10,602 nt of DNA from positions 1-10,602 of the forward strand of contig CAYTZA010000020.1 of NCBI GenBank assembly GCA_964442365.1, read 5' to 3'. The position numbers and the translations under genes are program-made. This document shows positions 4,536-10,602 of the stretch, piece by piece. The notes under the pieces are model-generated. The model did no database searches. It had not been told where the DNA came from and saw only the letters and a program-made list of their open reading frames with translations. Positions within the stretch are counted from its first letter, which is position 1, and every line of letters starts with the position of its first letter. Source of the stretch: CAYTZA01 sp964442365. GTDB taxonomy: Bacteria > Patescibacteriota > Minisyncoccia > Phycocordibacterales > DAORIS01.

Positions 4536-5477
4536 TTATGACTGTTTTTTATTATGAAAACGTTTATGCACATCTCGAAGGTGTTTGTCTGTAATATGTG
4601 TATAAATTTGCGTTGTAGCAATATTGGCATGACCAAGAAGCATTTGTACAGCACGAATATCAGCGCCATTTTGTAATAAATCAGTAGCAAAACTGTGACG
4701 TATAACATGCGGAGTAACTTTTTTAGCTATACCAGCCTTCAATGCATACTGTTTTACAATTCTCTCTATAGAACGCGGGGTCAAACGTCCATCTTTGTTT
4801 TTTAAAGCAGGGGATAGTTGTACAAAAAGAGCATCGTCGGTATCTACACGTTTTGCAAGATACTTTTTAATCGCATCTTTTGACTCTTCTGAAAGAAAAA
4901 CTACACGAACTTTGTCTCCTTTGCCACGAACAGAGAATTCATCACTAGCAAGATTCAAATCACGTGGTAGAGAGGCCAATTCTGACACACGAAGGCCGGT
5001 AGAAAAAAAAAGTTGCAAGAGGGCACGATCTCGCAATGCCTTTATCTCAGAACCTTCTGGAGCCTTGAGCAAGCGCTGTAATTCTTCAGAGGTTATAAGA
5101 TCTAAAGAACGTTCTGGCACTTTAGCAAGATCTATACGATCAGGAGAAAGGGAAGCAATACCTCTTTTAACTAAATACTTAAGAAACGTGCGCAAAGCAA
5201 TAAGATGGTAATTCTGAGTACGTTTTTTAAGTGTACCTGGACGACCATCAGTTACAATCCCAGAACTTTGTCTGTTTAGTTGCAATCTAAACTCACGCAC
5301 AATATCGTCCGTAACATGAGAAACATGTGTTACTTTGGTCATAATCATGAATCTGCAAAGATAATGGTCATAGTTAGCTATAGTTTTAAGGCTACGACCC
5401 TTCTCAATCTCAAGATGTTCAAGAAACTCACGCTTTAACATCTCAAACTGACTTTTAGAGCTTTGATTTTGCGACAT
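4536..5477 (-). CDS. xerD: Xer-type tyrosine recombinase
   Basis: A 313-residue tyrosine recombinase of the XerC/XerD/XerA type, which resolves chromosome dimers at dif-like sites. A SAM-like N-terminal DNA-binding domain (about 10-105) precedes the catalytic domain (about 125-305). All catalytic residues are visible: R163 in TGLRVSEL, the beta-hairpin lysine in GKGDKVR (185-191), H257 and R260 in HVIRH, H283 in LGHANI and the nucleophile Y292 in TQIYTH. The segment at about 70-90 between the N-terminal helices is longer than in E. coli XerD. It could serve as the single housekeeping Xer of a reduced genome. There is no excisionase, phage gene or att repeat nearby that would make it an element integrase, although a tRNA-Gly fragment repeat lies 2.8 kb away. 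The gene symbol is by family; XerC or XerA is equally possible. Confidence 0.9.
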   Translation of the reverse strand: MSQNQSSKSQFEMLKREFLEHLEIEKGRSLKTIANYDHYLCRFMIMTKVTHVSHVTDDIVREFRLQLNRQSSGIVTDGRPGTLKKRTQNYHLIALRTFLKYLVKRGIASLSPDRIDLAKVPERSLDLITSEELQRLLKAPEGSEIKALRDRALLQLFFSTGLRVSELASLPRDLNLASDEFSVRGKGDKVRVVFLSEESKDAIKKYLAKRVDTDDALFVQLSPALKNKDGRLTPRSIERIVKQYALKAGIAKKVTPHVIRHSFATDLLQNGADIRAVQMLLGHANIATTQIYTHITDKHLRDVHKRFHNKKQS

Positions 5478-5486
5478 TTGTAATTA

Positions 5487-5495
5487 AGTATAGCA
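5487..5495 (-). promoter_or_regulatory. Extended -10 promoter of the xer-exoA operon
   Basis: The minus strand reads TGCTATACT, an extended -10 (TGn plus TATACT, 5 of 6). The -10 ends 9 nt before the xer ATG, so the mRNA would have a leader of only about 2-4 nt. No good -35 is seen. It sits back to back with the rpsO -35, only 4 bp away. Confidence 0.5.
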
Positions 5496-5499
5496 CTCC

Positions 5500-5528
5500 T
5501 TGCAAAGTAATGGGATTTATGCTATGAT
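5500..5528 (+). promoter_or_regulatory. rpsO promoter
   Basis: TTGCAA (-35, 5500-5505), a 17-nt spacer and TATGAT (-10, 5523-5528). Transcription should begin about 5535, four bases before the ATG at 5539. This decides the rpsO start: the in-frame TTG at 5500 and ATG at 5524 lie inside the promoter and cannot be on this transcript. Confidence 0.65.
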
Positions 5529-5538
5529 TGCTTCTACT

Positions 5539-5811
5539 ATGTTAAGCAAGATTCAAAAGAAAAATACGACAGCGCCAGTAGCAATACACGACAAGGATAC
5601 CGGATCCCCAGAAGTTCAGGTTGCCGTGCTTAGCCGTAGAATCGAAGAATTGACCGATCATCTTAAAAAAAATAAAAAAGACAAACACTCACGTAGAGGA
5701 CTTCTTCAAATGGTAGCCAACAGACAGACACATCTAAACTACCTTCTCAAAAAAGACTCAAAGAGATACAATACGTTAGTGAAGAAGCTCGGTTTAAAGA
5801 AAAAATCTTAA
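5539..5811 (+). CDS. rpsO: 30S ribosomal protein S15
   Basis: Ribosomal protein uS15, a primary binder of the central domain of 16S rRNA. With the start at 5539 it is 90 residues, the normal bacterial length (about 89). The family signatures DTGSPEVQVAVLSRRIEELT, HLKKNKKDKHSRRGLL, and the C-terminal RYNTLVKKLGL are all present. Upstream in-frame starts would add 5 or 13 residues that the family does not have, and they fall within the promoter. No Shine-Dalgarno precedes the ATG, and the predicted leader is only about 4 nt. A strong terminator follows directly, so rpsO is a single-gene unit rather than the common rpsO-pnp operon. Confidence 0.96.
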   Translation: MLSKIQKKNTTAPVAIHDKDTGSPEVQVAVLSRRIEELTDHLKKNKKDKHSRRGLLQMVANRQTHLNYLLKKDSKRYNTLVKKLGLKKKS

Positions 5812-5845
5812 CAATATCCCGCTTTATGCGGGAATATTGTTTTTT
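5810..5845 (+). terminator. Rho-independent terminator of rpsO
   Basis: AACAATATCCCGC (5810-5822) pairs with GCGGGAATATTGTT (5828-5841), with one bulged A and a 5-nt loop, followed by a T-run to 5845. The stem begins on the last bases of the rpsO stop codon. The A-rich left flank could also give weak termination in the other direction. Confidence 0.92.
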
Positions 5846-5886
5846 ACATAGTTCATTTATTTAAATAATTTAGAAATATATTTTAT

Positions 5887-6450
5887 ATGGCAGTTATCAA
5901 ACACAAAGAACAACGTGTCGGTGTTTTTATAGACACACAGAATCTTTATCATAGTGGCAAAAATCTTTATCACGCTCGAGTAAACTTTGGTCAAATCATG
6001 AAAGACGCCGTCGCGGGACGTGCTCTTATTCGTGCAGTAGCCTATGTTATAACCACAGAAGCAGGGGATGAAAAGAACTTTTTTGAAGCCCTTGAAAAAC
6101 TTGGGATAGAAACAAAAACAAAAAACCTACAGATTTTTTCTGGAGGTGCTAAAAAAGCAGACTGGGATGTCGGACTTGCAGTAGATGCAATCAAAATGGC
6201 GCCAAAATTAGACACTGTTATTCTCATATCAGGTGATGGCGACTTTGTACCACTTGTTGAGTATTTAAAAACAAACGAAGGTTGTCAGGTAGAAGTTATT
6301 TCTTTTGGTAGATCTTCTTCAAGTAAACTTATTGAATCAGCAGATGATTTTATAGATCTTTGTAATAATCCCAAAAAATATCTACTCGGTTACAAAACCC
6401 GTCCAGCAAATACACCGGCCACACAAACACAGAATTCGCATACGGAATAA
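5887..6450 (+). CDS. NYN domain (LabA/DUF88-like, PIN-fold) protein
   Basis: A 187-residue protein with a single NYN domain (about 8-160), the PIN-like fold of predicted metal-dependent ribonucleases related to LabA/DUF88. The acidic residues expected for metal binding are visible: D16 in VFIDTQNLY, D92 and D94 in KKADWDVGLAVDAI with D100 further on, and D117/D119 in ISGDGDFVPLV. A late SADDFIDL motif (151-158) closes the domain. The last 20 or so residues are a low-complexity Thr/Gln/Asn tail. A TATATT hexamer (5877-5882) ends 4 nt before the ATG, consistent with another very short leader. The next gene starts 23 bp downstream but has its own promoter-like sequence. RNA processing is the family-level expectation; the substrate is unknown. 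Confidence 0.85.
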   Translation: MAVIKHKEQRVGVFIDTQNLYHSGKNLYHARVNFGQIMKDAVAGRALIRAVAYVITTEAGDEKNFFEALEKLGIETKTKNLQIFSGGAKKADWDVGLAVDAIKMAPKLDTVILISGDGDFVPLVEYLKTNEGCQVEVISFGRSSSSKLIESADDFIDLCNNPKKYLLGYKTRPANTPATQTQNSHTE

Positions 6451-6462
6451 AGGTGTTAAAAT
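6435..6462 (+). promoter_or_regulatory. Candidate promoter of the membrane protein gene
   Basis: TTCGCA (-35, 6435-6440), a 16-nt spacer and TAAAAT (-10, 6457-6462, 5 of 6), with TG one base upstream of the -10. The predicted start, about 6469, is 5 nt before the ATG. The -35 lies within the end of the NYN gene. Confidence 0.4.
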
Positions 6463-6473
6463 AAAGAGCACGT

Positions 6474-7430
6474 ATGAATGAAGAACCTCACACAGATTTA
6501 ACGGGAGCACTAAAAGCTCTTGAATCAAATAATAAAATAATTCCACCCGAAGAAAAAATAAAACGTGATTCTTTTGTTATAGAACAAGTTACAAATACTT
6601 CTGCCTCGCTTATAAAACCTCTACGCACTCTTGAAGGTGACGCTGCTGATCTTATACAAAGAGGACATACTTCTCTTTACACTATTCAACAAGCAGAGAA
6701 AGCTAAACACACTGAAGACCCTGAAAAAAGGGAGGGGCGCAAAAACGCTGTGCTACTTCTCTTAAGTGCACTTCTTTTTCTTGCAGGATCTTCTTTTGGA
6801 CTCTACTTTTTTCTTATAAAAACAGCACTGCCAGACACCGATCCAATAGTCATAAAACCTCAAACAATTATCCCTTTTGACACAACTTCTGAACTTGTAT
6901 TTGATCCTACACGGACATCACTAGCAACTATATTACAAAAACATCTTGTAGAACCATATGAGGGTGCCGGTGGTATTGAATATATAAAAATTATTCAGGA
7001 TGGTTCTGTCTTACCCATAGATACACTTCTAAATGCAATGTCAGGAAATGTTCCGGGTGAACTTCTTCGATCACTCAACAAAACATCATACATGTTTGGA
7101 ACAATACAAGGAGATATGCGCAGACCGTTTATTATTGCGACTATTGATTACTATGATAACGCTTTCTCTGGTATGTTGCAGTGGGAGTCAGCACTTAAAA
7201 CACTTTTTTCAAAATTTACAAACTCTACACCCACTTACACAACAGAAACTAATACTCCTTTTAGAGATGCTTTGGTGAAAAACAAAGACGTACGAATTGC
7301 TCGTGACGAAACAGGGACTTCTGTACTTTTATATGCATTTTATGATCGTCAAACACTAGTAATAACAAGCGATGAAGTAGCCTTTGCTACTATTCTTGAT
7401 GATCTACGTATAGCACGTACTACACGCTGA
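6474..7430 (+). CDS. Membrane-anchored protein of unknown function, single TM segment
   Basis: A 318-residue protein I cannot assign to a named family. The first 90 residues are hydrophilic and charged, with no signal peptide. One transmembrane segment lies at about 92-117 (a Leu-rich stretch after EGRKNA, ending FFLIK), and the remaining 200 residues would be outside the cell if the basic KREGRK side stays in. The outer part has GELLRSLNKTSYMFG (195-209), RPFIIATIDYYDNAFSGMLQWE (217-238) and a strand-rich C-terminus. From memory, similar ELLRS...YDNAFSGMLxWE segments occur in other Parcubacteria hypothetical proteins, but this is unchecked. It lies 23 bp after the NYN gene and 37 bp before the TraR/DksA-like gene. 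A role in the cell envelope or in pilus-related functions would be guesswork. Confidence 0.75.
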   Translation: MNEEPHTDLTGALKALESNNKIIPPEEKIKRDSFVIEQVTNTSASLIKPLRTLEGDAADLIQRGHTSLYTIQQAEKAKHTEDPEKREGRKNAVLLLLSALLFLAGSSFGLYFFLIKTALPDTDPIVIKPQTIIPFDTTSELVFDPTRTSLATILQKHLVEPYEGAGGIEYIKIIQDGSVLPIDTLLNAMSGNVPGELLRSLNKTSYMFGTIQGDMRRPFIIATIDYYDNAFSGMLQWESALKTLFSKFTNSTPTYTTETNTPFRDALVKNKDVRIARDETGTSVLLYAFYDRQTLVITSDEVAFATILDDLRIARTTR

Positions 7431-7432
7431 TA

Positions 7433-7461
7433 TTGCTGGTCCAAGCGAGGTAGGATATGAT
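7433..7461 (+). promoter_or_regulatory. Promoter giving a leaderless traR/dksA-like mRNA
   Basis: TTGCTG (-35, 7433-7438), a 17-nt spacer and TATGAT (-10, 7456-7461). Only 6 nt separate the -10 from the ATG at 7468, so the usual start distance puts the first transcribed base on or next to the start codon. The -35 matches only 3 of 6 bases. Confidence 0.5.
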
Positions 7462-7467
7462 TACTGT

Positions 7468-7833
7468 ATGAATAAAAAAGATACTGAACACTTCAAAATA
7501 AAACTAGAAGAAGAGCTTACTGTTCTCGAAAGAGAGCTCTCTGCAACAGGCAGAAAAAACCCCGACCATCCTGGAGACTGGGAACCAGTACCAACAAAAA
7601 TGGACACCCTTGCCGCAGATGAAAGTGAAGTCGCTGACAAGCTTGGCTCATATCAAGAAAACCAAGTAGTGATGAATGAATTTGAAAAAAGATACAATCA
7701 AGTAAAATCTGCACTCAAAAGAATCTCTGAAGGAAAATACGGTATCTGTAAAATCAGTGGTGAAACAATAGAAAGAGAGAGGCTGGAAGCAAACCCTGCA
7801 GCAGAAACATGTATTGAACATAAAGATAATTAA
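7468..7833 (+). CDS. TraR/DksA family protein with degenerate C4 zinc finger
   Basis: A 121-residue protein of the DksA/TraR family, whose members insert a coiled coil into the RNA polymerase secondary channel and tune transcription, often with ppGpp. The layout fits: an N-terminal helix (about 3-27), a loop with DESEVA (51-56) resembling the DxxDxA coiled-coil tip motif with E in place of the second D, a second helix (about 60-88), and the finger region YGICKISGETIERERLEANPAAETCIEH (91-118). The finger is altered: the expected CxxC...CxxC reads C94-x-x-S97 and C115-x-x-H118. Zinc may bind through Cys/Cys/His only, or not at all. Its own promoter implies a leaderless mRNA. The partner could be RNA polymerase, but the family also contains uncharacterised small proteins. 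Confidence 0.85.
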   Translation: MNKKDTEHFKIKLEEELTVLERELSATGRKNPDHPGDWEPVPTKMDTLAADESEVADKLGSYQENQVVMNEFEKRYNQVKSALKRISEGKYGICKISGETIERERLEANPAAETCIEHKDN

Positions 7834-7891
7834 TCTTTATTTTATTTCTCCTTATACGAATCTTTAGACCTAGAATGCCATACTCTCATGT

Positions 7892-9430
7892 ATGGGTTTT
7901 GCTCAAACCAAAAGCATACAAACAGATCTTCTTACTACGACAATTATCGACATAGAAGCCGACGTCTCTCGTGGTATACATACTTTTTCTATTATTGGAC
8001 TACCTGATAAAGCAGTAGAAGAATCGCGAGACAGAATATCTTCGGCTATTAAATATTCTGGCTATCCATCTCCAAAACACAGCAATCAGAAAGTTGTACT
8101 ATCATTGGCTCCAGCGCATATACCCAAAATAGGTCCGCACTTTGATCTTGCTATGGCAATTGCATATCTTTTGGCCACAGAAGCAATACAAGGAGATACT
8201 AACGATACACTTTTTCTTGGAGAACTTTCTCTAGACGGAACCCTAAGAGAAATTAGGGGAGTATTACCACTCGTAGCACATGCCCACAAATTGGGAATCA
8301 AAAAAATATTTTTACCTCTCTCAAATTGTGAAGAAGCGACACTTGTTAACAATATAGAAATATATGGGGTCATAAATCTTAAACAACTCTGTGAACATCT
8401 TGAAAACAAAGATCAAACAAAATCACGCATATCTCCTCACAAAAAATCTATTTCTATATCTACAAAGGTGATAAATAGTGCACCAGACATGTCACTTGTT
8501 AAAGGACAAGAATCCGCCAAAAGGGCACTACTCATAGCAGCTTCTGGTGGACACAATATTGCTCTTTGGGGACCACCAGGGACAGGGAAGACTATGCTTG
8601 CAAAGGCATTTTGCGGAATTATGCCAGAACTTTCTTTTGATGAATCACTAGAAGTTACTTCTATATACTCAGTAGCAGGATTACTAAAAGAACCACTGAT
8701 CACACAAGCACCGTTTCGATCTCCACACCATACAGCATCGTATACAGCACTTGTTGGTGGGGGAACTATACCAAAACCAGGAGAGATTACTCTTGCACAT
8801 AAAGGTGTTCTTTTTCTTGATGAACTACCAGAGTTTGATCATAAAACCTTAGAAACTCTCCGTGAGCCACTTGAGGAACACACAATCACAATCTCTCGGG
8901 CTCGCGCAAGCGGATCTTTTCCGGCTGATTTCATACTCATCGCCGCTATGAATCCATGTCCATGTGGAAACTACGGAGTACGAAACAAAGAATGCTCATG
9001 TTCACCACTTACAATTGATCGTTATCGCAAAAAACTCTCTGGACCAATCACTGATCGTATTAGTATTTGGGTAGAAGTTTCTGCCATAGATTATGAAAAA
9101 TTAATTGTTGCAAAACAACCCACAACTCTTGAGTCATCAACTATGCGCCACAGTGTTGTGCAAGCAAGACAACTCCAACATAAACGTTCAGAGAGACACA
9201 TAAAAAAGAAATTATTAAACGGTAGAGTGCGCGATATTCCTCATTGGTTTTCTCTTACCCCACAAACTAAAATATTGCTCAATACTGCCGCAAAAAAATT
9301 AGCTATTTCTGGGCGTTCATATAGAAACATACTGGCAGTATCGAGGACTATTGCTGATCTTGATAATTCAGAACATATTGAAGAACATCATATCCTCGAA
9401 GCACTTCAATATCGTATAGAGAAACTATAA
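7892..9430 (+). CDS. comM: ComM / YifB family AAA+ ATPase (Mg-chelatase-like)
   Basis: A 512-residue ComM/YifB protein. ComM is a hexameric AAA+ helicase that drives branch migration during integration of incoming DNA in natural transformation. An N-terminal ChlI-type domain (about 15-165, with GLPDKAVEESRDRI at 36-49) precedes the AAA+ module. Walker A is GPPGTGKT (227-234), Walker B is VLFLDE (306-311), and the conserved FRSPHHTAS lies at 275-283. A cysteine cluster, CPC (356-358) and CSC (368-370), sits in the family's NPCPCG insert. The C-terminal Mg-chelatase-type helical domain follows. An ATG at 7888 overlaps the start region but is out of frame; 7892 is the only start that keeps the N-terminal strand. 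The gene ends 2 bp before the stop codon of the convergent peptidase gene. Older annotations call this family Mg chelatase, which is misleading. Confidence 0.95.
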   Translation: MGFAQTKSIQTDLLTTTIIDIEADVSRGIHTFSIIGLPDKAVEESRDRISSAIKYSGYPSPKHSNQKVVLSLAPAHIPKIGPHFDLAMAIAYLLATEAIQGDTNDTLFLGELSLDGTLREIRGVLPLVAHAHKLGIKKIFLPLSNCEEATLVNNIEIYGVINLKQLCEHLENKDQTKSRISPHKKSISISTKVINSAPDMSLVKGQESAKRALLIAASGGHNIALWGPPGTGKTMLAKAFCGIMPELSFDESLEVTSIYSVAGLLKEPLITQAPFRSPHHTASYTALVGGGTIPKPGEITLAHKGVLFLDELPEFDHKTLETLREPLEEHTITISRARASGSFPADFILIAAMNPCPCGNYGVRNKECSCSPLTIDRYRKKLSGPITDRISIWVEVSAIDYEKLIVAKQPTTLESSTMRHSVVQARQLQHKRSERHIKKKLLNGRVRDIPHWFSLTPQTKILLNTAAKKLAISGRSYRNILAVSRTIADLDNSEHIEEHHILEALQYRIEKL

Positions 9431-9432
9431 AC

Positions 9433-10389
9433 TTAAAAAGGATTTTTACCACCACGAACTTCGAAGTGTAGGTGTGGCCCAGTAGAATTTCCTGTTGACC
9501 CCATACGCCCGATCAATTCTCCTTGGCTAACTGTTTCTCCAACAATGACACTAACACTAGAAAGATGTCCGTAGAGAGTTTGCATGCCATTTGGGTGACT
9601 GATCACCACATAACTACCATAACCTCCGTTCCATCCGCCATTTTTACTAATCAATACTTTTCCTGCGGCCGCAGCATAGATGGGTGTACCTGTTTTTGAT
9701 GCAAGATCAACACCATTGAAACCATGGATTCCTCTTGTTCGTATTGCTCCTGTAACTGGGTGTGTAAAATAACCGGCTGGATCACGAGTATAACCTCCTG
9801 TAATAAGCCCTGGAAGGCCAGTATTTGTAGTATTTGGTTTTGAGGCGATAGAAGATGCCACAGGAAGCAATTCGCCATCTGGAATAATCAAAATATCACC
9901 AACCGAAATAGATGCGTTGATATCAAGGCCGTTGAAGCTCTGTATTTCTGCTACATCTGCTTTGTATTTCTTGGCGATACTAAGTAACGTGTCACCCTTT
10001 TTTACTGTATATGAAATACCCGATACCGGTAAAATAACAAGGGTTTGTCCTGGCTGTATAGCATCTTTAGTAGTAAGACCGTTAGACCAAAGAATAGTAT
10101 TGATTGATACTCCAAACATCTTTGCAATAGCCGAAAGAGAATCTCCTGAACGAACGGTATACGTACTGATAAGAGGAATATGCTTATCTATAGACTGTTC
10201 TTCTGGCAAAGTCGCGAGAGCATTTTCATCTACTACAAAACCCTTAACTCGTAGAGAAACCATGGGTGAAGGCTCTAAAAGAAGCATAGTTTGTGAGTTT
10301 TCTTCATGAGATACTGAATCCGCTGAAACAAATAGGTTCTTGATCGAAGAAAGTATCGAAGCTTCTGTGGAAAAAGGTGCCAATATCAA
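9433..10389 (-). CDS. Double-LysM M23 family peptidoglycan peptidase
   Basis: An extracellular cell-wall hydrolase of the lytic endopeptidase (LytM/M23) type. With the TTG start at 10389 it has 318 residues: LysM 1 at about 76-121 (YTVRSGDSLSAIAKMFGV), LysM 2 at about 126-170 (YTVKKGDTLLSIAKKY), a short linker and an M23 domain at about 218-318. Zinc ligands and catalytic histidines are visible: H222 and D228 in GIHGFNGVDLA, H275 in LYGH, and H306/H308 in GPHLHFEV. There is no ATG for this frame. The frame stays open upstream to 10474 and encodes a basic then strongly hydrophobic stretch that looks like a signal peptide or anchor, so the true start is probably upstream at a non-standard codon (for example ATT at 10458). 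It converges on comM with only 2 bp between the stop codons. Confidence 0.88.
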   Translation of the reverse strand: MILAPFSTEASILSSIKNLFVSADSVSHEENSQTMLLLEPSPMVSLRVKGFVVDENALATLPEEQSIDKHIPLISTYTVRSGDSLSAIAKMFGVSINTILWSNGLTTKDAIQPGQTLVILPVSGISYTVKKGDTLLSIAKKYKADVAEIQSFNGLDINASISVGDILIIPDGELLPVASSIASKPNTTNTGLPGLITGGYTRDPAGYFTHPVTGAIRTRGIHGFNGVDLASKTGTPIYAAAAGKVLISKNGGWNGGYGSYVVISHPNGMQTLYGHLSSVSVIVGETVSQGELIGRMGSTGNSTGPHLHFEVRGGKNPF

Positions 10390-10554
10390 AAAACAAATTA
10401 CGATACAAGATCGAAATAAAGTCCAGAGAAATAGGGAATATGTAGAGGATTTTAAAATAAAATAATATGATTAGCTTCCGTGTCAGTAAGGCTCTATTGA
10501 GCCGTATATCTATGTATTCGGTATATATGACCTGCGGTACTTTTTTCCGAGGTA
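10390..10554 (-). other. Long leader of the M23 peptidase gene, partly structured
   Basis: Between the predicted transcription start and the first standard start codon lie about 165 nt. The first part holds a GGCTC-AATA-GAGCC hairpin (10490-10503) and no ATG on the minus strand. The last 85 nt are in frame with the peptidase and would encode a hydrophobic N-terminal segment. I do not recognise a known riboswitch class. Confidence 0.4.
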
Positions 10555-10560
10555 TAGGGT

Positions 10561-10588
10561 ACTATAGACTACCTGCGCAAAGAGTCAA
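10561..10588 (-). promoter_or_regulatory. Promoter of the LysM/M23 peptidase gene
   Basis: On the minus strand, TTGACT (-35, 10583-10588, 5 of 6) and TATAGT (-10, 10561-10566, 5 of 6) have a 16-nt spacer. The predicted start is about 10554. It is one of the two best promoter matches in the window. Confidence 0.6.
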
Positions 10589-10602
10589 ATCGGGTTATAC
10601 AC

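Noticed and set aside
4795..5211. 138-codon frame antisense to xer
   Set aside because: Shadow of a firmly identified gene; rich in Arg/Ser, with no domain.
4536..5477. Integrase of a mobile element
   Set aside because: The gene is in an operon with exoA, and no excisionase, phage gene or flanking att repeats were found. A housekeeping Xer role is simpler. The tRNA-Gly fragment repeat 2.8 kb away was considered as an att pair but has the wrong layout (inverted, about 100 bp interior).
5857..5868. 12-bp palindrome TTATTTAAATAA upstream of the NYN gene
   Set aside because: Pure AT palindromes of this size are common in AT-rich spacers, and nothing else supports an operator.
9917..10309. 130-codon frame antisense to the LysM/M23 gene
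   Set aside because: Shadow frame; the opposite strand has clear LysM motifs.
10467..10602. Plus-strand ATG frame open to the window end (45 codons)
   Set aside because: It is cut by the window, has no similarity I recognise and no good promoter, and lies antisense to the peptidase leader. It might still be the start of a real gene; sequence beyond the edge would decide.
1..10602. CRISPR arrays, insertion sequences, rRNA genes and known riboswitches
   Set aside because: I looked for regularly spaced direct repeats, transposase motifs, rRNA cores and conserved riboswitch cores and saw none.

Overview
The window is an AT-rich, compact bacterial segment. It looks like a Patescibacteria / Candidate Phyla Radiation genome, probably a Parcubacteria-type lineage. 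The evidence for that is the style of the proteins: an RNHCP zinc protein, a TraR/DksA-like protein with a degenerate zinc finger, a double-LysM M23 peptidase, a short-loop MscL, and a membrane protein of a type I associate from memory with this group. Spacers are short, Shine-Dalgarno motifs are scarce, and several sigma-70-like promoters sit so close to the start codon that the mRNAs should be leaderless. The taxonomic call is inference.

Layout. 1-367: 3' part of mscL (+). 386-1305: a minus-strand block of yraN, tRNA-Pro(UGG), an RNHCP gene and tRNA-Gly(UCC). 1306-1762: a gene-free region of about 450 bp with a near-perfect chromosomal parS (ParB-binding) site, two DnaA-box-like 9-mers, other palindromes, and a GC-rich tRNA-Gly-derived inverted element. 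1763-1962: tRNA-Gly(GCC) and tRNA-Arg(UCG), minus strand. 2026-3489: tRNA CCA-adding enzyme (+). 3490-3765: a second gene-free stretch with a well-formed minus-strand promoter, a terminator about 80 nt downstream (candidate small RNA), further structured sequence and an inverted pair of perfect DnaA boxes. 3766-5477: a xer recombinase - exoA operon (-). 5539-5811: rpsO (+) with its own promoter and terminator. 5887-9430: a co-oriented run of a NYN-domain protein, a membrane protein of unknown function, a TraR/DksA-like regulator and a ComM/YifB AAA+ ATPase (+). 9433-10389: LysM/M23 cell-wall hydrolase (-), convergent with comM, with a long leader and no ATG start.

How it fits together. All four tRNA genes lack an encoded CCA, and the enzyme that adds it lies 63 bp from the last one. 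The xer, exoA, yraN and comM genes make the area rich in DNA-processing functions. The parS site and the DnaA boxes on both sides of the CCA-adding enzyme gene make this region a candidate origin/centromere neighbourhood, which is the most interesting feature of the window. The second is the unannotated small-RNA locus at about 3595-3674. I see no CRISPR array, insertion sequence, phage genes or defence system.
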